Shown here one piece after another: positions 21,052-31,990 of a stretch of DNA of 64,000 nucleotides. The first letter of the stretch is position 1. Every line of letters starts with the position of its first letter. Made by a program: the position numbers and the translations under genes. The stretch comes from Henckelia pumila. Lineage: Eukaryota; Streptophyta; Magnoliopsida; Lamiales; Gesneriaceae. The notes beneath the pieces were generated by a model, which searched no databases, was not told the origin of the DNA, and was given only the letters and a program-made list of their open reading frames with translations. The stretch is from NCBI RefSeq assembly GCF_033568475.1, contig NC_133122.1:165504130-165568129 (forward strand), written 5' to 3'.

Positions 21052-22307
21052 TGTTGGGGATTGATAACGTGGGTAGAGGGGGGGGGGGTGAATACACAAT
21101 AATGGTAGTCTTTAAAATCTAACGCAATATGGTTGAGTAAATGTTAGTTCACTCGACCGGTTTTCTTTTAGCCTGCTAGAGATATAAGAGCAACTAAGAT
21201 TAGTGCGGAAATAGCTCTCAATATGCTAGATGATATCCATGAAATGATGCAATGCAATAACGTAAGTAGACACAGATATGTTTCTTGGATGTTTGGAGCT
21301 CAATATCCTACGTCACCCCTTCTTCCATCTCGGAAGTATTTACTAGAAGACTTTGGTTATTACAACGTCTTGCAATACACCCGATCCAAGTTAGGACTTA
21401 TCCAATGCCTAATATGGAACTCCTAGATTCATAGTGATAAGATTTAAAGCTCTTATCAAACTTTTCTTCAGATGGTGATGATGATTGTCTTAGTTTCTCG
21501 AGGACTTAAGACTTCTCAAATCCTTGTATCAGGTAGCGTTCTTCAAACGATATCTGGATTTGAGCAACCCTTGAAAAGATCTCTTCGAAGATCGGATAAG
21601 GCTGTTTAAGCTAAGGGTTTTCTCTTTGAGCGGTTGAGTATTCAAGATAGGTTCGAGAGCTCAGATAGACAGATTCTCAATAAGCGTTGTTGTGTTGTGT
21701 TTTCTGTCTAGAAAGGCTTTGATATATATAGCCTTTGTTTTCAACGTCTTTCTTCTTTGTCCAACGGTAAGATTTCCCTACTGATAAAGTTTTCTGAATA
21801 TTTCGTATTGGGGGCGCCTTTAATTGTCTATTCAATGTGTCGCTCACATTGAATGCTATTTAAGGCTTTCTCACTTTATCAAATGAATCCTTAAATGCTT
21901 CGTCCTTTTGCTTTTCAGTTGTCTTGTCACTTTCTGAGATCTGGGAAACTGTAATTTCGAAATGTAGCGTGTAGCTTTCTGTATTTGAAGTTCGGTAGAT
22001 ATCTCAGTCGGTAGGTATGTCTTTGTTTCGTTTGACATACAACTGTTTTGCATTATTCGTTGGTTGACAAGCTTTAGCTGACGTCGGTAGATATGTCTTT
22101 GTTCGGTTGACGTACAACTGCTTTGCATGCTTTGGCTGACGTCGGTAGATATGTCTTTGTTCGGTTGACGTACAACTGCTTTGCATGTTTTGGCTGACGT
22201 CGGTAGATATGTCTTTGTTCGGTTGACGTAGATGCTTATACAAATAAATGACGGCCGACTAAACAACAAAGTATTGTTTTGTTATCACCAAAAGTCAGGA
22301 TTCAACA
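21052..22307 (-). mobile_element. 5' LTR of the copia element
   Basis: This 1256-bp LTR runs (minus strand) from TGTTGAATCCTG to AATCCCCAACA. It contains the 58-bp repeats at about 21990-22230 and, downstream of them in the sense direction, a TATA box near 21720-21730 (minus CTATATATATC). A G run on the plus strand at 21077-21088 marks the U5 end. Confidence 0.9.
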
Positions 22308-23003
22308 CCATGGATTTTCCTCTTCAGCCTCTCCTTCCTCGCGGGTTTTTCTGGTTCATATATTTTTTTCTCACCAAGCAAACATGGAGAAATAGTTTTT
22401 TAAAAAAAAGCATGGAGAAATAGCAGTTAGAATTCGAGGCTCTGCCACATGGAGAATCCGGTGAAGAAGATGGGTATAATAAAAATCTTTTTGTTTTTTT
22501 AATCATTTAAAATCAGGAACATTTTGGTAATTGAGTGACCATAGTCCATGATACTGTTCATTGACTAATGCAATCAACGGGAGATGAGCTTGACATTTTG
22601 TCCCATTTGCACAGTGTTTTTAATCAATCCCAAAAGATATCGGGCCGCTAAAATCAAAACAAACATAGGTTTCTTTAACAATCCAGGCTTAATCAAGCTT
22701 ACCAAACTGGGCCTAAATCGAGTATCATACATTCCCAATAATATTGACACCCAATAAATCCATTTTTTTAAAAAAAAAAAAAATACAAAAATCATAAACA
22801 TATATTTATTCAAAACATATAATACAGATTATTGCTTACATTAGTTTAAATAATTAGTTGTAAACTAATAAGCGTGATTATATCTAAATTTGGATCCCAA
22901 ACTAGAAAGACATGAGAAATGAAGAAGTTGGTAGGGCTTGAGAAATAATTTATAACATAAACTTTCGAAAAATAAATAATATATATATATATATATATAT
23001 ATA
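22308..23003. other. Intergenic, no gene seen
   Basis: AT-rich sequence with homopolymer runs and a TA microsatellite at its end (22979-23002). Short ORFs on both strands have no recognisable domain. Confidence 0.6.
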
Positions 23004-23363
23004 GAGTTTTGATCTCACGCACTCTAGGGTGCGTGGGGTTCCACGTGCACTCGTACCCAAAACAACTTCGATTGCCTTGAAATTTTCACGGTAGGATCGT
23101 ATCGAAAATACGAATCCAACTATATATCATATGATATGAATTTCAATCTCAGTGGTCGGAAATGGGAAGATGACCATAAATTAGGTAAATCCGTCATCTT
23201 CATATTTCCGAACACCGAGGTTGAAATTAATATCATATGATATATCGTTGGATTCAAATTTTCGAGACGATCCTATCGTAAAAATTTCAAGATAATCGAA
23301 GTTGTTTTGGGCACGAGTGCACGTGGAATCCCACGCACCCTAGGGTGCGTGAGATCAAAACTC
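23004..23363. mobile_element. Fold-back MITE inserted in a TA microsatellite
   Basis: A 360-bp sequence whose two halves are nearly complementary along their whole length. It begins gagttttgatctcacgcac and ends with the reverse complement of that. Both sides are TA repeats, so it sits inside, or was copied with, a TA microsatellite. It has no coding capacity. The family could be mariner-like (TA target) or a Micron-like element that targets TA tracts. Confidence 0.85.
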
Positions 23364-23799
23364 AATATATATATATATATATATATTATACATATAGTTT
23401 TTTGATATGTTTGCACGAACATCTTACAAAGATTTAATACTGATGTAATATAATTGGACTCACTTCTAGTGTTTGAATTATAAAATTGGATTCACTTAGG
23501 TTGTGTTTGGATAGAAGTATTTCAAATTCATAGATTTCAAATAAATTTTTGTTGTTTAGATAAATAACATCATAAATATCAAATCCACTTCTTTTATGTT
23601 AAATGGTCATTCATGATAATTATGATGGTTTTTAACTTCATCCAATAAAGTGGTGATTTGAAATCCAGTTTAATCCATTTAACTAATGTGTAAATAATCA
23701 AATTATGAATTTAAGATTTCTCTATGTTTCATTGTTAACACTAAAATTGAGACGACTCTAACTTCCACTTAAATAAATTAATAAAAAATGCGGATTTTA
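23364..23799. other. Intergenic, AT-rich
   Basis: After the TA repeat (to 23393) the region is AT-rich and no gene is seen. A stretch at 23497-23700 has the look of an old DNA-transposon remnant but lacks clear ends. Confidence 0.5.
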
Positions 23800-24177
23800 A
23801 AAAAAAATTTGTCATGACTTGTTTGTTTCTACGTAAAGCCACATGTCTCAACTCAACAATCATATAAAAAAATCCATCTTTAGTGTATCCTTTTCGTGAG
23901 AAAGAAGGGGTGACATAGGAGTTTGATCTCCGAACATCCATAAACATATCTGTGTTAATTTACTTTACTGCATTACACTACTCTCCATCTTTATCACCTA
24001 GCTTAGTGAGAACTGTTTCCGCACTATTCAAAGTAGTTCTTATTTATCTAGGAAGCTAAAATAAAAATCGGTTGAGTAGACTAACATTTGCTCAATCACC
24101 GTGTCTTTTAAAGTAAATTAAGTTTTATAAGTGTGTATGCATCCCTCCTCCTCTACACACACTACCGATCCCCAACA
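23800..24177 (+). mobile_element. Copia LTR remnant, R/U5 end
   Basis: The reverse complement aligns with 21052-21340 of the large copia LTR. Shared blocks include the end ccgatccccaaca, the pyrimidine run and ctctacacac, the block around gtgcggaaa, and acacagatatgttt. It is a diverged, truncated LTR in the opposite orientation to the large copia element. The left limit is approximate. Confidence 0.65.
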
Positions 24178-24439
24178 AACCTATATTGATCTTGAATTGA
24201 TATTGAATGTTGTTCTTATGAGGAATTGATCTGGTCTAGACGATTGAACTAGTCTGGTAACGATGATTGACCCGAAAAGGCCAGACTAGTTTCACCTTAG
24301 TCAAAATTTAGTCCGATTGAAATACTAATCTGATAAGAGATTTTTTATCATCTTAGTATTTGTTTAGATCAATTATTAAAACTATTTATGTAATTCATCG
24401 ATTAAGTCATTGGTTTTGTTCAAAGTTCCCAAATGATTT
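24178..24439. other. Intergenic, no gene seen
   Basis: Non-coding AT-rich sequence between the copia LTR remnant and the hAT element. Its last 8 bases (aatgattt, 24432-24439) are the hAT target duplication. Confidence 0.5.
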
Positions 24440-25271
24440 TAGGGGTGACAAAAATTTCCGAAATCCCGATCCTTCTCGAATCCCATCACATTCTCGTCCC
24501 CAAAAAATCTCATCCCGACATTTTTCCGACTCGAATTTTTGGGATTTTTCATGTCCCGATTAATATCGGGAGAGGGATCCGAAATAAAACTTTATTCGAC
24601 GGGATTCCCGACCCGTCTCGAAATAAAATTATAATATATTTTATTAATAATTTTATTAATAGATTGAGCTAAATATTATTGTGTTTCAACTCAAATAATA
24701 ATTAATTTTGGACTTAATTCGTATACTTGTTTATTGTTAAAACGATCGAATATTAGAATCATAAAATGACATTTTATTTTTGTGTATTTTTTAAAAAATT
24801 AAATTAATAATTTAATTAATTTATATTTTTAATTATATAATTAGAACAAATATGTAGAATAAGAGATGCAATTTGACAATCTATTTAACAAAATTTATCG
24901 TGTAATATGTATCTAATCATTTTATTAATAATTATCCGATGCACAATATGATGTTCTTATCTTGACAAAACCTTGAAGCATTATCCGAAATATTTTAATA
25001 TTAAATTTTTTAAGTTTAATATTTATTTTTTATTTAGAAATATAAATTTCTAAATAGTAATTTTTATAAAATAATCACTTTTTTTTTTGAACGAAATCTT
25101 GAAAATGAAAAAAAATTTGGGATTTCCTCTCTCTACCCGACGGGATCCCGAATATTCGGGTCCCGAAATGTGTCGGGTATGAGATCGGGAGAAAAAAAGT
25201 CTCCTGATTCTTTTCGGAAAAGAAATTGGGTAGGACGGTTACGGTACGGGTCCCGACCATATTCTACCCCT
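24440..25271. mobile_element. Non-autonomous hAT element
   Basis: The 832-bp element begins taggggtg and ends attctacccct, giving short terminal inverted repeats. It is flanked by a perfect 8-bp duplication, aatgattt (24432-24439 and 25272-25279), the hAT hallmark. Its subterminal regions are full of cccga/tcggg motifs, as in many hAT elements where the transposase binds such repeats. The centre is AT-rich and no transposase is present. Confidence 0.85.
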
Positions 25272-25279
25272 AATGATTT

Positions 25280-26083
25280 GCTTATGGAAAGTTTGATCTT
25301 GTTCGAGTAGTTTGCTTTTAGAATCGTCATCACCAAAATTTAGATTTTACTTTAACATCATCTATATTCAAAATCATATCATAATAATTTGCGTATTATT
25401 TTATTTTTGTTAAATGGAAAAATATATGAAAACATAACTGAAATTTGAATTATTACTCAAAATGACGAGGGGGTATATTTGAGTTTCATATGTTTAATAT
25501 TTTAATTTTAATATTTAAAACTGTAATGGTTATTGTTGTTGTTGTTGTTATTATTATTATTATTATTTGATTAATATAATTTAATAGATATTACTATCAC
25601 ACGAATTAAATTACATAAAATGCAATTGAAATTTTTTTATTATATAAAATGCATCAAAATTTGATTGTAATTTAAACTCAGATTTGTCAAATACTGTTTT
25701 AAAAAAAACTTTCCATTTAATCTAAAAAATCATCACAACTTCTAAAAAATAATTTCGAAAGGATAAAGGAGTGTGTGCAAGTTTCAACCTCTAAAATTGG
25801 TTAAGAAAAAAATACATAATCAATTATTTTAAGAGATTAGCAAACATTACTTAAATTTAAAATGTTTCATGAAATGGACATATATAATTAAACTTGTTGA
25901 TCTTGGCAAAAATAAAATCAATCGCGGTTTTACCTATATATATCCATAAGAATGATAGATCCGACCTATATTTATAATGAAACTTTTGACAGAAAAATTA
26001 ATATTTTTTTAAGAATCAGTGGCAAATAAATCAATTTAACAAAATTGATATATTTTGAGAACATCTCTTCTATATCTATATTA
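25280..26083. other. Intergenic, AT-rich
   Basis: No gene is seen. It contains a TTG/TTA microsatellite at about 25528-25567 and several A/T runs. Confidence 0.6.
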
Positions 26084-26336
26084 TCTATACTATTATATAA
26101 AGGTTGAAGGCCTTTGAATAATTGTTTTTTTTGTGTGTCATGAACACCAAAATTATCTTTCAATTTTATACTTTTAATTCACATTTTTCTCCACTTTTTC
26201 TCTCTACCTTTTTTAATATATTATATTCCCAATAACTAATTTTCAACTCCTAAATAATATATTATTTCATAAATAAAAAATCATAAAATATCATATATTA
26301 TATCACACACGCAATTGCGTATGCTTCTATCACTAG
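26084..26336 (+). mobile_element. Short non-autonomous Helitron
   Basis: It starts with TC (tctatactattatataaagg) after an A and ends with CTAG before a T, matching Helitron insertion between A and T. Twelve bases before CTAG lies the perfect palindrome acgcaattgcgt (26309-26320), the expected terminal hairpin. There is no target duplication and no Rep/helicase. Confidence 0.8.
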
Positions 26337-26634
26337 TTATTATTATTATTATCTTATTAAAGTTAAGAGGTTGGTATGAACAAATCCCTTACTTTTATTT
26401 TTTGATAACCATGTAATTACAAAAATACTACTTTCACTTTTTTTTTTTTTTTTTCCCGATATCTATTTACAAAATTTCCAATTTTCCTTTCACTGTTTGT
26501 TTGTTTGTTCGTTTGTTTTTTTTTTTTTTTAATTTTCAATTAACAAAATTTTCATTTTTTCTTTGAAGGATGGGCTTGAGATGAATGACCAAGATTTCTG
26601 GGCTCATCATTAAAAACGAGAGGAAGCCCTAAAC
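26337..26634. promoter_or_regulatory. Promoter-proximal region of the helicase gene
   Basis: It carries long T runs at about 26440 and 26519-26530 and CT/GTTT repeats. No clear TATA box is visible, which is common in plant housekeeping genes. The leader probably begins near 26560-26600 (gcccatgg-free, gene-like base composition). This is an inference. Confidence 0.35.
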
Positions 26635-26796
26635 ATGAGCTTCGTCTCCAGCTATCTCCCGCCATTGATGACCATCGTCTTCTCCATCCATCTATCCAAC
26701 CCAACCCAACGTCATATCAATCGCTGTATGAGGACAGAACGGAGTTTTCTACTTTGCTTCAGCGGAGCTGGTTGCCAACTGAGATTCAATTGCTAG
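26635..26796 (+). promoter_or_regulatory. Upstream ORF in the helicase leader
   Basis: A 53-codon ORF starts at ATG 26635 (MSFVSSYLPPLM) and ends at TAG 26794-26796, 82 bases before the helicase start. If it lies in the mature leader it could lower translation of the main frame. It could also lie upstream of the transcription start, or be affected by a leader intron. Confidence 0.4.
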
Positions 26797-26878
26797 AGTT
26801 GGACGAATTGTGAGACTTAGGCCACCACATTTAGTCCTGTGAGTTTTTTTATGCCTAATTTCTGCTATTTGATTGACA

Positions 26879-29800
26879 ATGGCTAGAGGGCGCTTGCTTT
26901 ACCTTTGTTCCCCCAAGAACATAAATCTATTCGTGGTTATTTCCAATTGTATCCGCCATTTTCACCCTTACCCTTTCCCTGCGCCTCTAATTCCGAGGCA
27001 ATCGCAATCTTGTTCGACCAACTTAGCTCAATTTAAAGCACATGGAAATTTCTTTAATTTCCACCAACGTTCGCTCTGCACGGTGTCCGAAACTCAAGAG
27101 ACCAAACCCATTTTAGATTCAATTGCAAGTTTCCAAAGTCAGGCCGAGCCTAGTCAAGTTAGTTATGAAGAAACAATATCTGATCCTCACAGTGAAGGTT
27201 CAGAAACACGGGAAAAGGATTTGAGCTTTTGCCATATGGTTAACCGTGATCCAGCGGAAATATACAGAGAGCTTAAAGATGCACTGCATGGTGAAAAGCA
27301 ATCCAGGAGTGATTGGGATACTTTGACGGAGATTTTTAAGTGTTTTTCCAAGTCTAGTTGGGCTTCCAACCAGGCTCTGGGTATATATATTGGTGCCTCA
27401 GTCTTCCCCACGGCAGCTCATAAGTTCTGTAATTTTTTCTTGAAGAGGTTGAAGACTGATTTAGTCAAGTACTTGGTGTCTCTTGGCCCTGGTAATGAGT
27501 CTGATAAGTTCTTATTCCCCCTATTTGTCGAGTTTTGTGCAGACGAATTTCAGGATGAAATTAAAATGTTCCGCAAAATGGTGGAGTCAGCTGATATGAC
27601 AAAGCCAGAGTCATGGTTCCCATTTGCTAGGGCAATGAAGCGAAAGATTATTTACCATTGTGGTCCAACCAATAGTGGGAAAACATATAATGCATTGCAG
27701 AGGTTTATGGAAGCGAAGAAGGGAGTTTATTGTAGTCCTCTTAGGCTGTTAGCAATGGAGGTTTTCGATAAAGTGAACGCATTGGGTGTGTATTGTAGCC
27801 TTATCACTGGGCAGGAGAAGAAGGATTTTCCTTTCTCAAACCATGTTGCTTGCACTGTTGAGATGGTATCGACAGATGAGTTGTATGATGTGGCAGTGGT
27901 TGATGAGATTCAAATGATGGCAGATCCCTGCAGAGGGTATGCATGGACTAGAGCATTGCTCGGGCTAAAGGCTGATGAGATCCATATATGTGGTGACCCT
28001 AGTGTTCTGAATGTAGTCAGGACAATTTGTTTAGTGACTGGAGATGAATTGATTGAACATCATTACGGGAGGTTCAAACCTCTTGTGGTTGAGGCGAAGA
28101 CTCTTGTAGGAGAACTTAAACATGTGAGATCTGGAGATTGTATTGTTGCATTCTCGAGGAGAGAAATTTTTGAAGTTAAATTGGCGATTGAAAAGCACAC
28201 GAAACACCGCTGTTGTGTCATATATGGTGCCTTGCCTCCAGAGACTCGTCGACAACAGGCAGCTCTCTTCAACAACCAAGATAACGAGTTTGATGTCTTG
28301 GTCGCAAGTGATGCAGTGGGAATGGGTCTGAACTTAAATATAAGAAGGACTGTATTCTATAATCTTTCAAAATACAATGGTGATAAAATGGTTCTAGTTC
28401 CAGCATCTCAGGTGAAACAGATCGCTGGAAGAGCTGGTCGCAGAGGAAGTCGCTATCCTGAAGGACTGACCACCACCCTGCAGCTAGAAGATTTGGACTA
28501 CTTGATTGAGTGCTTAAAGAAGCCTTTCGATGATGTTAAGAAAGTAGGACTTTTCCCTTTCTTCGAGCAAGTTGAGTTATTTGCTGCTCAACTTCCTGAT
28601 ATGAAGTTTTCCCGTCTCCTGGAAAAATTTGTGGAGAATTGCCGGCTAGATGGGTCGTATTTTATGTGCCAGCATCAGCATATAAAGAAAATAGCTAACA
28701 TGTTGGAGAAGATTCAGGGATTATCTTTGGAAGACCGGTTTAACTTTTGCTTTGCTCCAGTTAATATTAGGGATCCAAAAGCCATGTACCATCTGTTGAG
28801 GTTTGCTTCTTCTTATGCCCAGAAGCTCCCAGTAAATGTGGCCATGGGCATACCCAAATGTTCTGCTCGCAATGATTCAGAGCTTTTGGATCTTGAGACT
28901 AGGCACCAAGTATTGTCAATGTATTTGTGGTTGTCTAATCACTTTGAGGAGGAAAGGTTTCCATATGTTAAAAAGGCTGAGACTATGGCCACAGATATTG
29001 CTAAGTTATTAGGTGAATCACTCATCAATGCATGCTGGAAGCCGGAATCAAGAAATGCAGGTAAATCAAAGCAGAAAAGTGAGGAAGATGATTACAAGAG
29101 GCCAACATCAATTATTAAACTACATCAAAAGTAAGCAATCTTAAATTATTTATGTATATGACGAGCATGGCATCATGAATTCGGAATCATAAACCTGTGT
29201 ATGCTTACCGACAGGCTTATCGGTTGGCCACAATAATAATAAGCTATGCATCCTAGGAAATGGAATGGATAACATAGGTTTTTGCTTTTCTTTTGCTGAT
29301 TTTATTGTGCTTTCTTAAAGAAGTTATTTGACATCAAAACAAAATGCGAATAAAGTTTTTTCTATATGCTTGTTTACTTTTCGCCATTTCAAATAATAGG
29401 CCCATGCGCAATGGAGAGGCTTGAAATTTAACTTTTTTTTTTAAATCCTTTTCCTTTTTTATTTTATATGATATGCGCATCTCATAAAATTTTGTTAACG
29501 AGAAGTAGAAGGTTTTGTGGCTGTTGTCCTCTTTACTTTCTATATCTGTTTTAAGAAATGAAATTAACATAAAATGATGGAAGATAAACCAGTTTATGTT
29601 AATTGCATAGGCTTTGTGATACACAAGTGTTGAGTCTGAGAATGTATTCCTTGGCTGATGGTTCGACTTGTGTGAAAATTAATGTAGTTGGTTTCGTACG
29701 TTGGAAAAAATTGTGGCAAACTTAGGACAGTTCTATGTTGCGAACTCAGGACACAATTTTAACGGAAACTATAGTTTCACTAATGGAAACAGAAAGATTA

Positions 29801-31117
29801 CACAAGCAAATGACCAATCCGCACCTAGAGAATGATCCCTAGAGCAGAATATGCTCAACAGAATAAATTCTCCCTAGTCCCTCCCTAGCATGTGCTAGAA
29901 CTAGAAGAAACCGTAAGCAAAATACACGCATCCAAATAACTACCCCATGCCCCCCTTTTATACTGACTCATAAAATAACTAACCCCATCCTATTTTAATT
30001 CTAACAAATGTATATTTTATGTTGTTCCTATTTGGATCCAGCCCATTATCACACATAAATCCAAACCCACTATTACACATAAAAGCCTGTAAATTCTACT
30101 TACTATAGAAAAGACATCAAAAGTTAGGTGCAAATGTGGGTTCTGGCCTAAATCAATAACTTGGATGCATTATAATGCTTAATATAGATGTCACGTGTTT
30201 CCGAAGCATTGCCTCTTCATGTTCAACCGTGCATCATTGTGCATGTTGCCAAACTACTAGTGATGGTTCAGGACTAAGAAATGTTTCATGATCATTTAAT
30301 TTAAGGAGGTGGTCTAAATGGCGTGCTCATGTAATATGAAGTTTGGATAATTTGAAAGCATAATAATTGGGAAAATATTTACAACTACCTACATCCCTAA
30401 ATCATGACTCATGAATGGAATGAGTGTGGTGCTCAAGATGGTATACAATCAAATTGTATAATATTTTTATTTGTTAATTTGTTGATTATTTACTAATTTT
30501 ATATAAAAGATTATAAAATATCAATAAAAGATGAATAGTTGGATATTATTAAATTTGTGAGTTAGATTAACCAAAATCCTCATCATTGTATTTGAAAAGA
30601 TTGTCAAATTGACTAAGGAATGTCGCTGACTGTAAGTGGAGTTTCTTTCCTGAATAATGCCGGGACTTTTAAGTTTGGATAAAATTCAATGTCACGTGTG
30701 TGAGAAAAATTCAAAATTTATGGGAATCTTTTGTAACCTTGGGTTCAATATGATGTGCTTGGTGGAGTACAAGAGTGGTGAATACTTTATAACTTAAAAC
30801 TCTTAACGTTTAAATGTTAATCAAGAAGGTGCATTGAAAGTATTTGATGGGGGGGAGGGAGGGAGGGAGGGGTGGTGGACTGGTGGTGGTTTGCTTGATT
30901 CTCTGGTATGTTCTGTTATTTTTCATCTACTTTTATGTAAATATCTACTGTGTTTCAAGATTTATATTTTAGCTTAATTCATGCTTACAGTCTAAAGATG
31001 CTCAATCTTCTCTAACATCTATGAATACCAGAATCCTAACTTCAACTTATTCCACTAATCAGGAAAAGGGAAGAGAAATCGAGGACTGGACAGCATGCTA
31101 AGAATCTGACCGCATAA
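26879..31117 (+). CDS. SUV3-type DExH-box RNA helicase, predicted mitochondrial (exons 26879-29130 and 31063-31117)
   Basis: ATP-dependent RNA helicase of the SUV3 family, which with exoribonucleases handles mitochondrial RNA turnover. In plants the closest match is the longer DExH18-like type. The N-terminal 70 residues are rich in Arg, Ser and hydrophobic residues and poor in acids, as in a mitochondrial presequence. Visible motifs are Walker A GPTNSGKT at about 262-269, DEIQ (the DExH box) at 342-345, then ICGDPSVL, a second RecA domain with [13 protein letters not shown], and [10 protein letters not shown] starting at 514. A SUV3 C-terminal domain follows. The first ATG (26879) is used; an upstream TTG in frame is ignored. 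Exon 1 ends in ...aaaa|gtaagc. Exon 2 (acceptor at 31061-31062) adds 18 residues in frame, for about 768 residues. Without splicing, the stop at 29132 gives almost the same protein (751 residues). Confidence 0.93.
29700..30095. mobile_element. Probable retroelement fragment within the helicase intron
   Basis: Present in the left copy of the duplication but absent from the right copy at about 34995-35015. The text (gagaatgatccctagagcag and following) looks like an LTR or leader of a copia-type element, but no clear ends or target duplication could be fixed. Confidence 0.4.
30849..30878 (+). other. G-run cluster, potential G-quadruplex
   Basis: A run of seven G is followed by three aggg repeats and tggtgg on the sense strand of the intron. 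The right copy of the duplication (about 36125) lacks this run. Confidence 0.55.
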
Positions 31118-31990
31118 AATATCACTGGGTAAATTTGGTTATATTATTTGTTATTTCTCATTTTACTTTCATGCTGTGGCTCATTAATGATCATATGTGT
31201 TAGAACACCTTTCAGTGAAAAGTAGATCTAATCTGGGATATGTTTTTCTTAATTATTTTCACTTGAATGTATCTCTATGGAATCTCAGGTGTTGAAGGGT
31301 TTGAATTCTCAAAGAAGAAGGTTTTTATGTGATATTTTGGCCATGTTGTCCTCGATCATATTCCCATAAATCACTTATGGATCAGAATCATTTGGTTTCC
31401 CTCTGAATATACCCTGTTTTGGTGTACTTGTTTTTCGGGTTAGATGAATTATACTTGCTGGTGCATTATTTCTTGTTATTTACTGTCCGCCCAAAATTTT
31501 GGTTCATTCCTATGGCAAAATGTGGTCTTTAGATTCACTGGGAGGTGAGATTTGTAAACAAGAATGGATTTAACTGCAGTTGGATGCCAAATCGCTTGCT
31601 CAAGGAAAAATGTAAAATAAAGGTGTGATCTAGAGACCTTACAGGATGAAAAATTTTGATGTTAAATGTTAGTATGTATAGCTATATGCGGCTGCAACAT
31701 CTTAATAGTCAATAGTGTGGGAAATTTGTAGTCATATGCCAATTCGTTTAGTTTAGGCTGCCAGTGTACTGCTTCTTTTTGTGTTTTTAATTGTGACTAC
31801 TATTTCATGAAAGCTAAACGGCCATGCAATATCCTGTTAAAAGTAAACATGTATGTTCATGTTTATGCTACGAGCTCTGGTTTTTTGGGTCATGGGAAGA
31901 GGAGTGAAATATGGGAATAGTATGGAACTAGGGATGGATGAGGTTTGATTATTTATCATGGTTTTTGCTACATGAGACAAAGTAATCTTT

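Larger units (their letters stand above)
1506..22307 (-). mobile_element. Ty1/copia retrotransposon with post-pol cargo, split by a nested gypsy element
   Basis: Reading the minus strand there is a 5' LTR (21052-22307), a Met-tRNA primer site, gag with a CCHC knuckle, protease, integrase, RT with YVDD, RNase H, a 4.6 kb post-pol region, a polypurine tract and a 3' LTR cut off at 1506. The order protease-integrase-RT-RNase H defines copia. Length without the nested 8779-17964 insertion is about 11.6 kb, large for copia and in the range of SIRE-like elements. Gag has in-frame stops and pol has frameshifts, so this copy cannot move by itself. The missing part of the 3' LTR removes the outer target duplication. 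Confidence 0.9.
29131..31062 (+). other. Predicted 1.9 kb last intron of the helicase gene
   Basis: It runs from gtaagc to ...ctaatcag, with a plausible branch region (ctaac, ctaat) before the acceptor. It lies mostly inside the left copy of a 2.7 kb duplication. Relative to the right copy it carries about 390 extra bases (roughly 29700-30095) that look like an inserted retroelement fragment, and a G-run cluster at 30849-30878. Confidence 0.55.
29303..31990 (+). repeat. Left copy of a 2.7 kb dispersed duplication
   Basis: It aligns with 34618-37255 in the same orientation, from ttattgtgctttctta to catgagacaaagtaat. It includes most of the helicase last intron, the last exon and the downstream sequence. 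Differences include many substitutions and a 390-base insertion unique to this copy. Confidence 0.85.

Noticed and set aside
24360..24672. Plus-strand ORFs of 67 and 79 codons
   Set aside because: They lie in the cccga-rich end of the hAT element and match no protein family I know.
26873..26878. Helicase start at TTG 26873
   Set aside because: A normal ATG two codons later (26879) is the expected plant start.
28031..28331. ORFs of 62-82 codons on both strands in the helicase gene
   Set aside because: Shadows of the conserved helicase frame.
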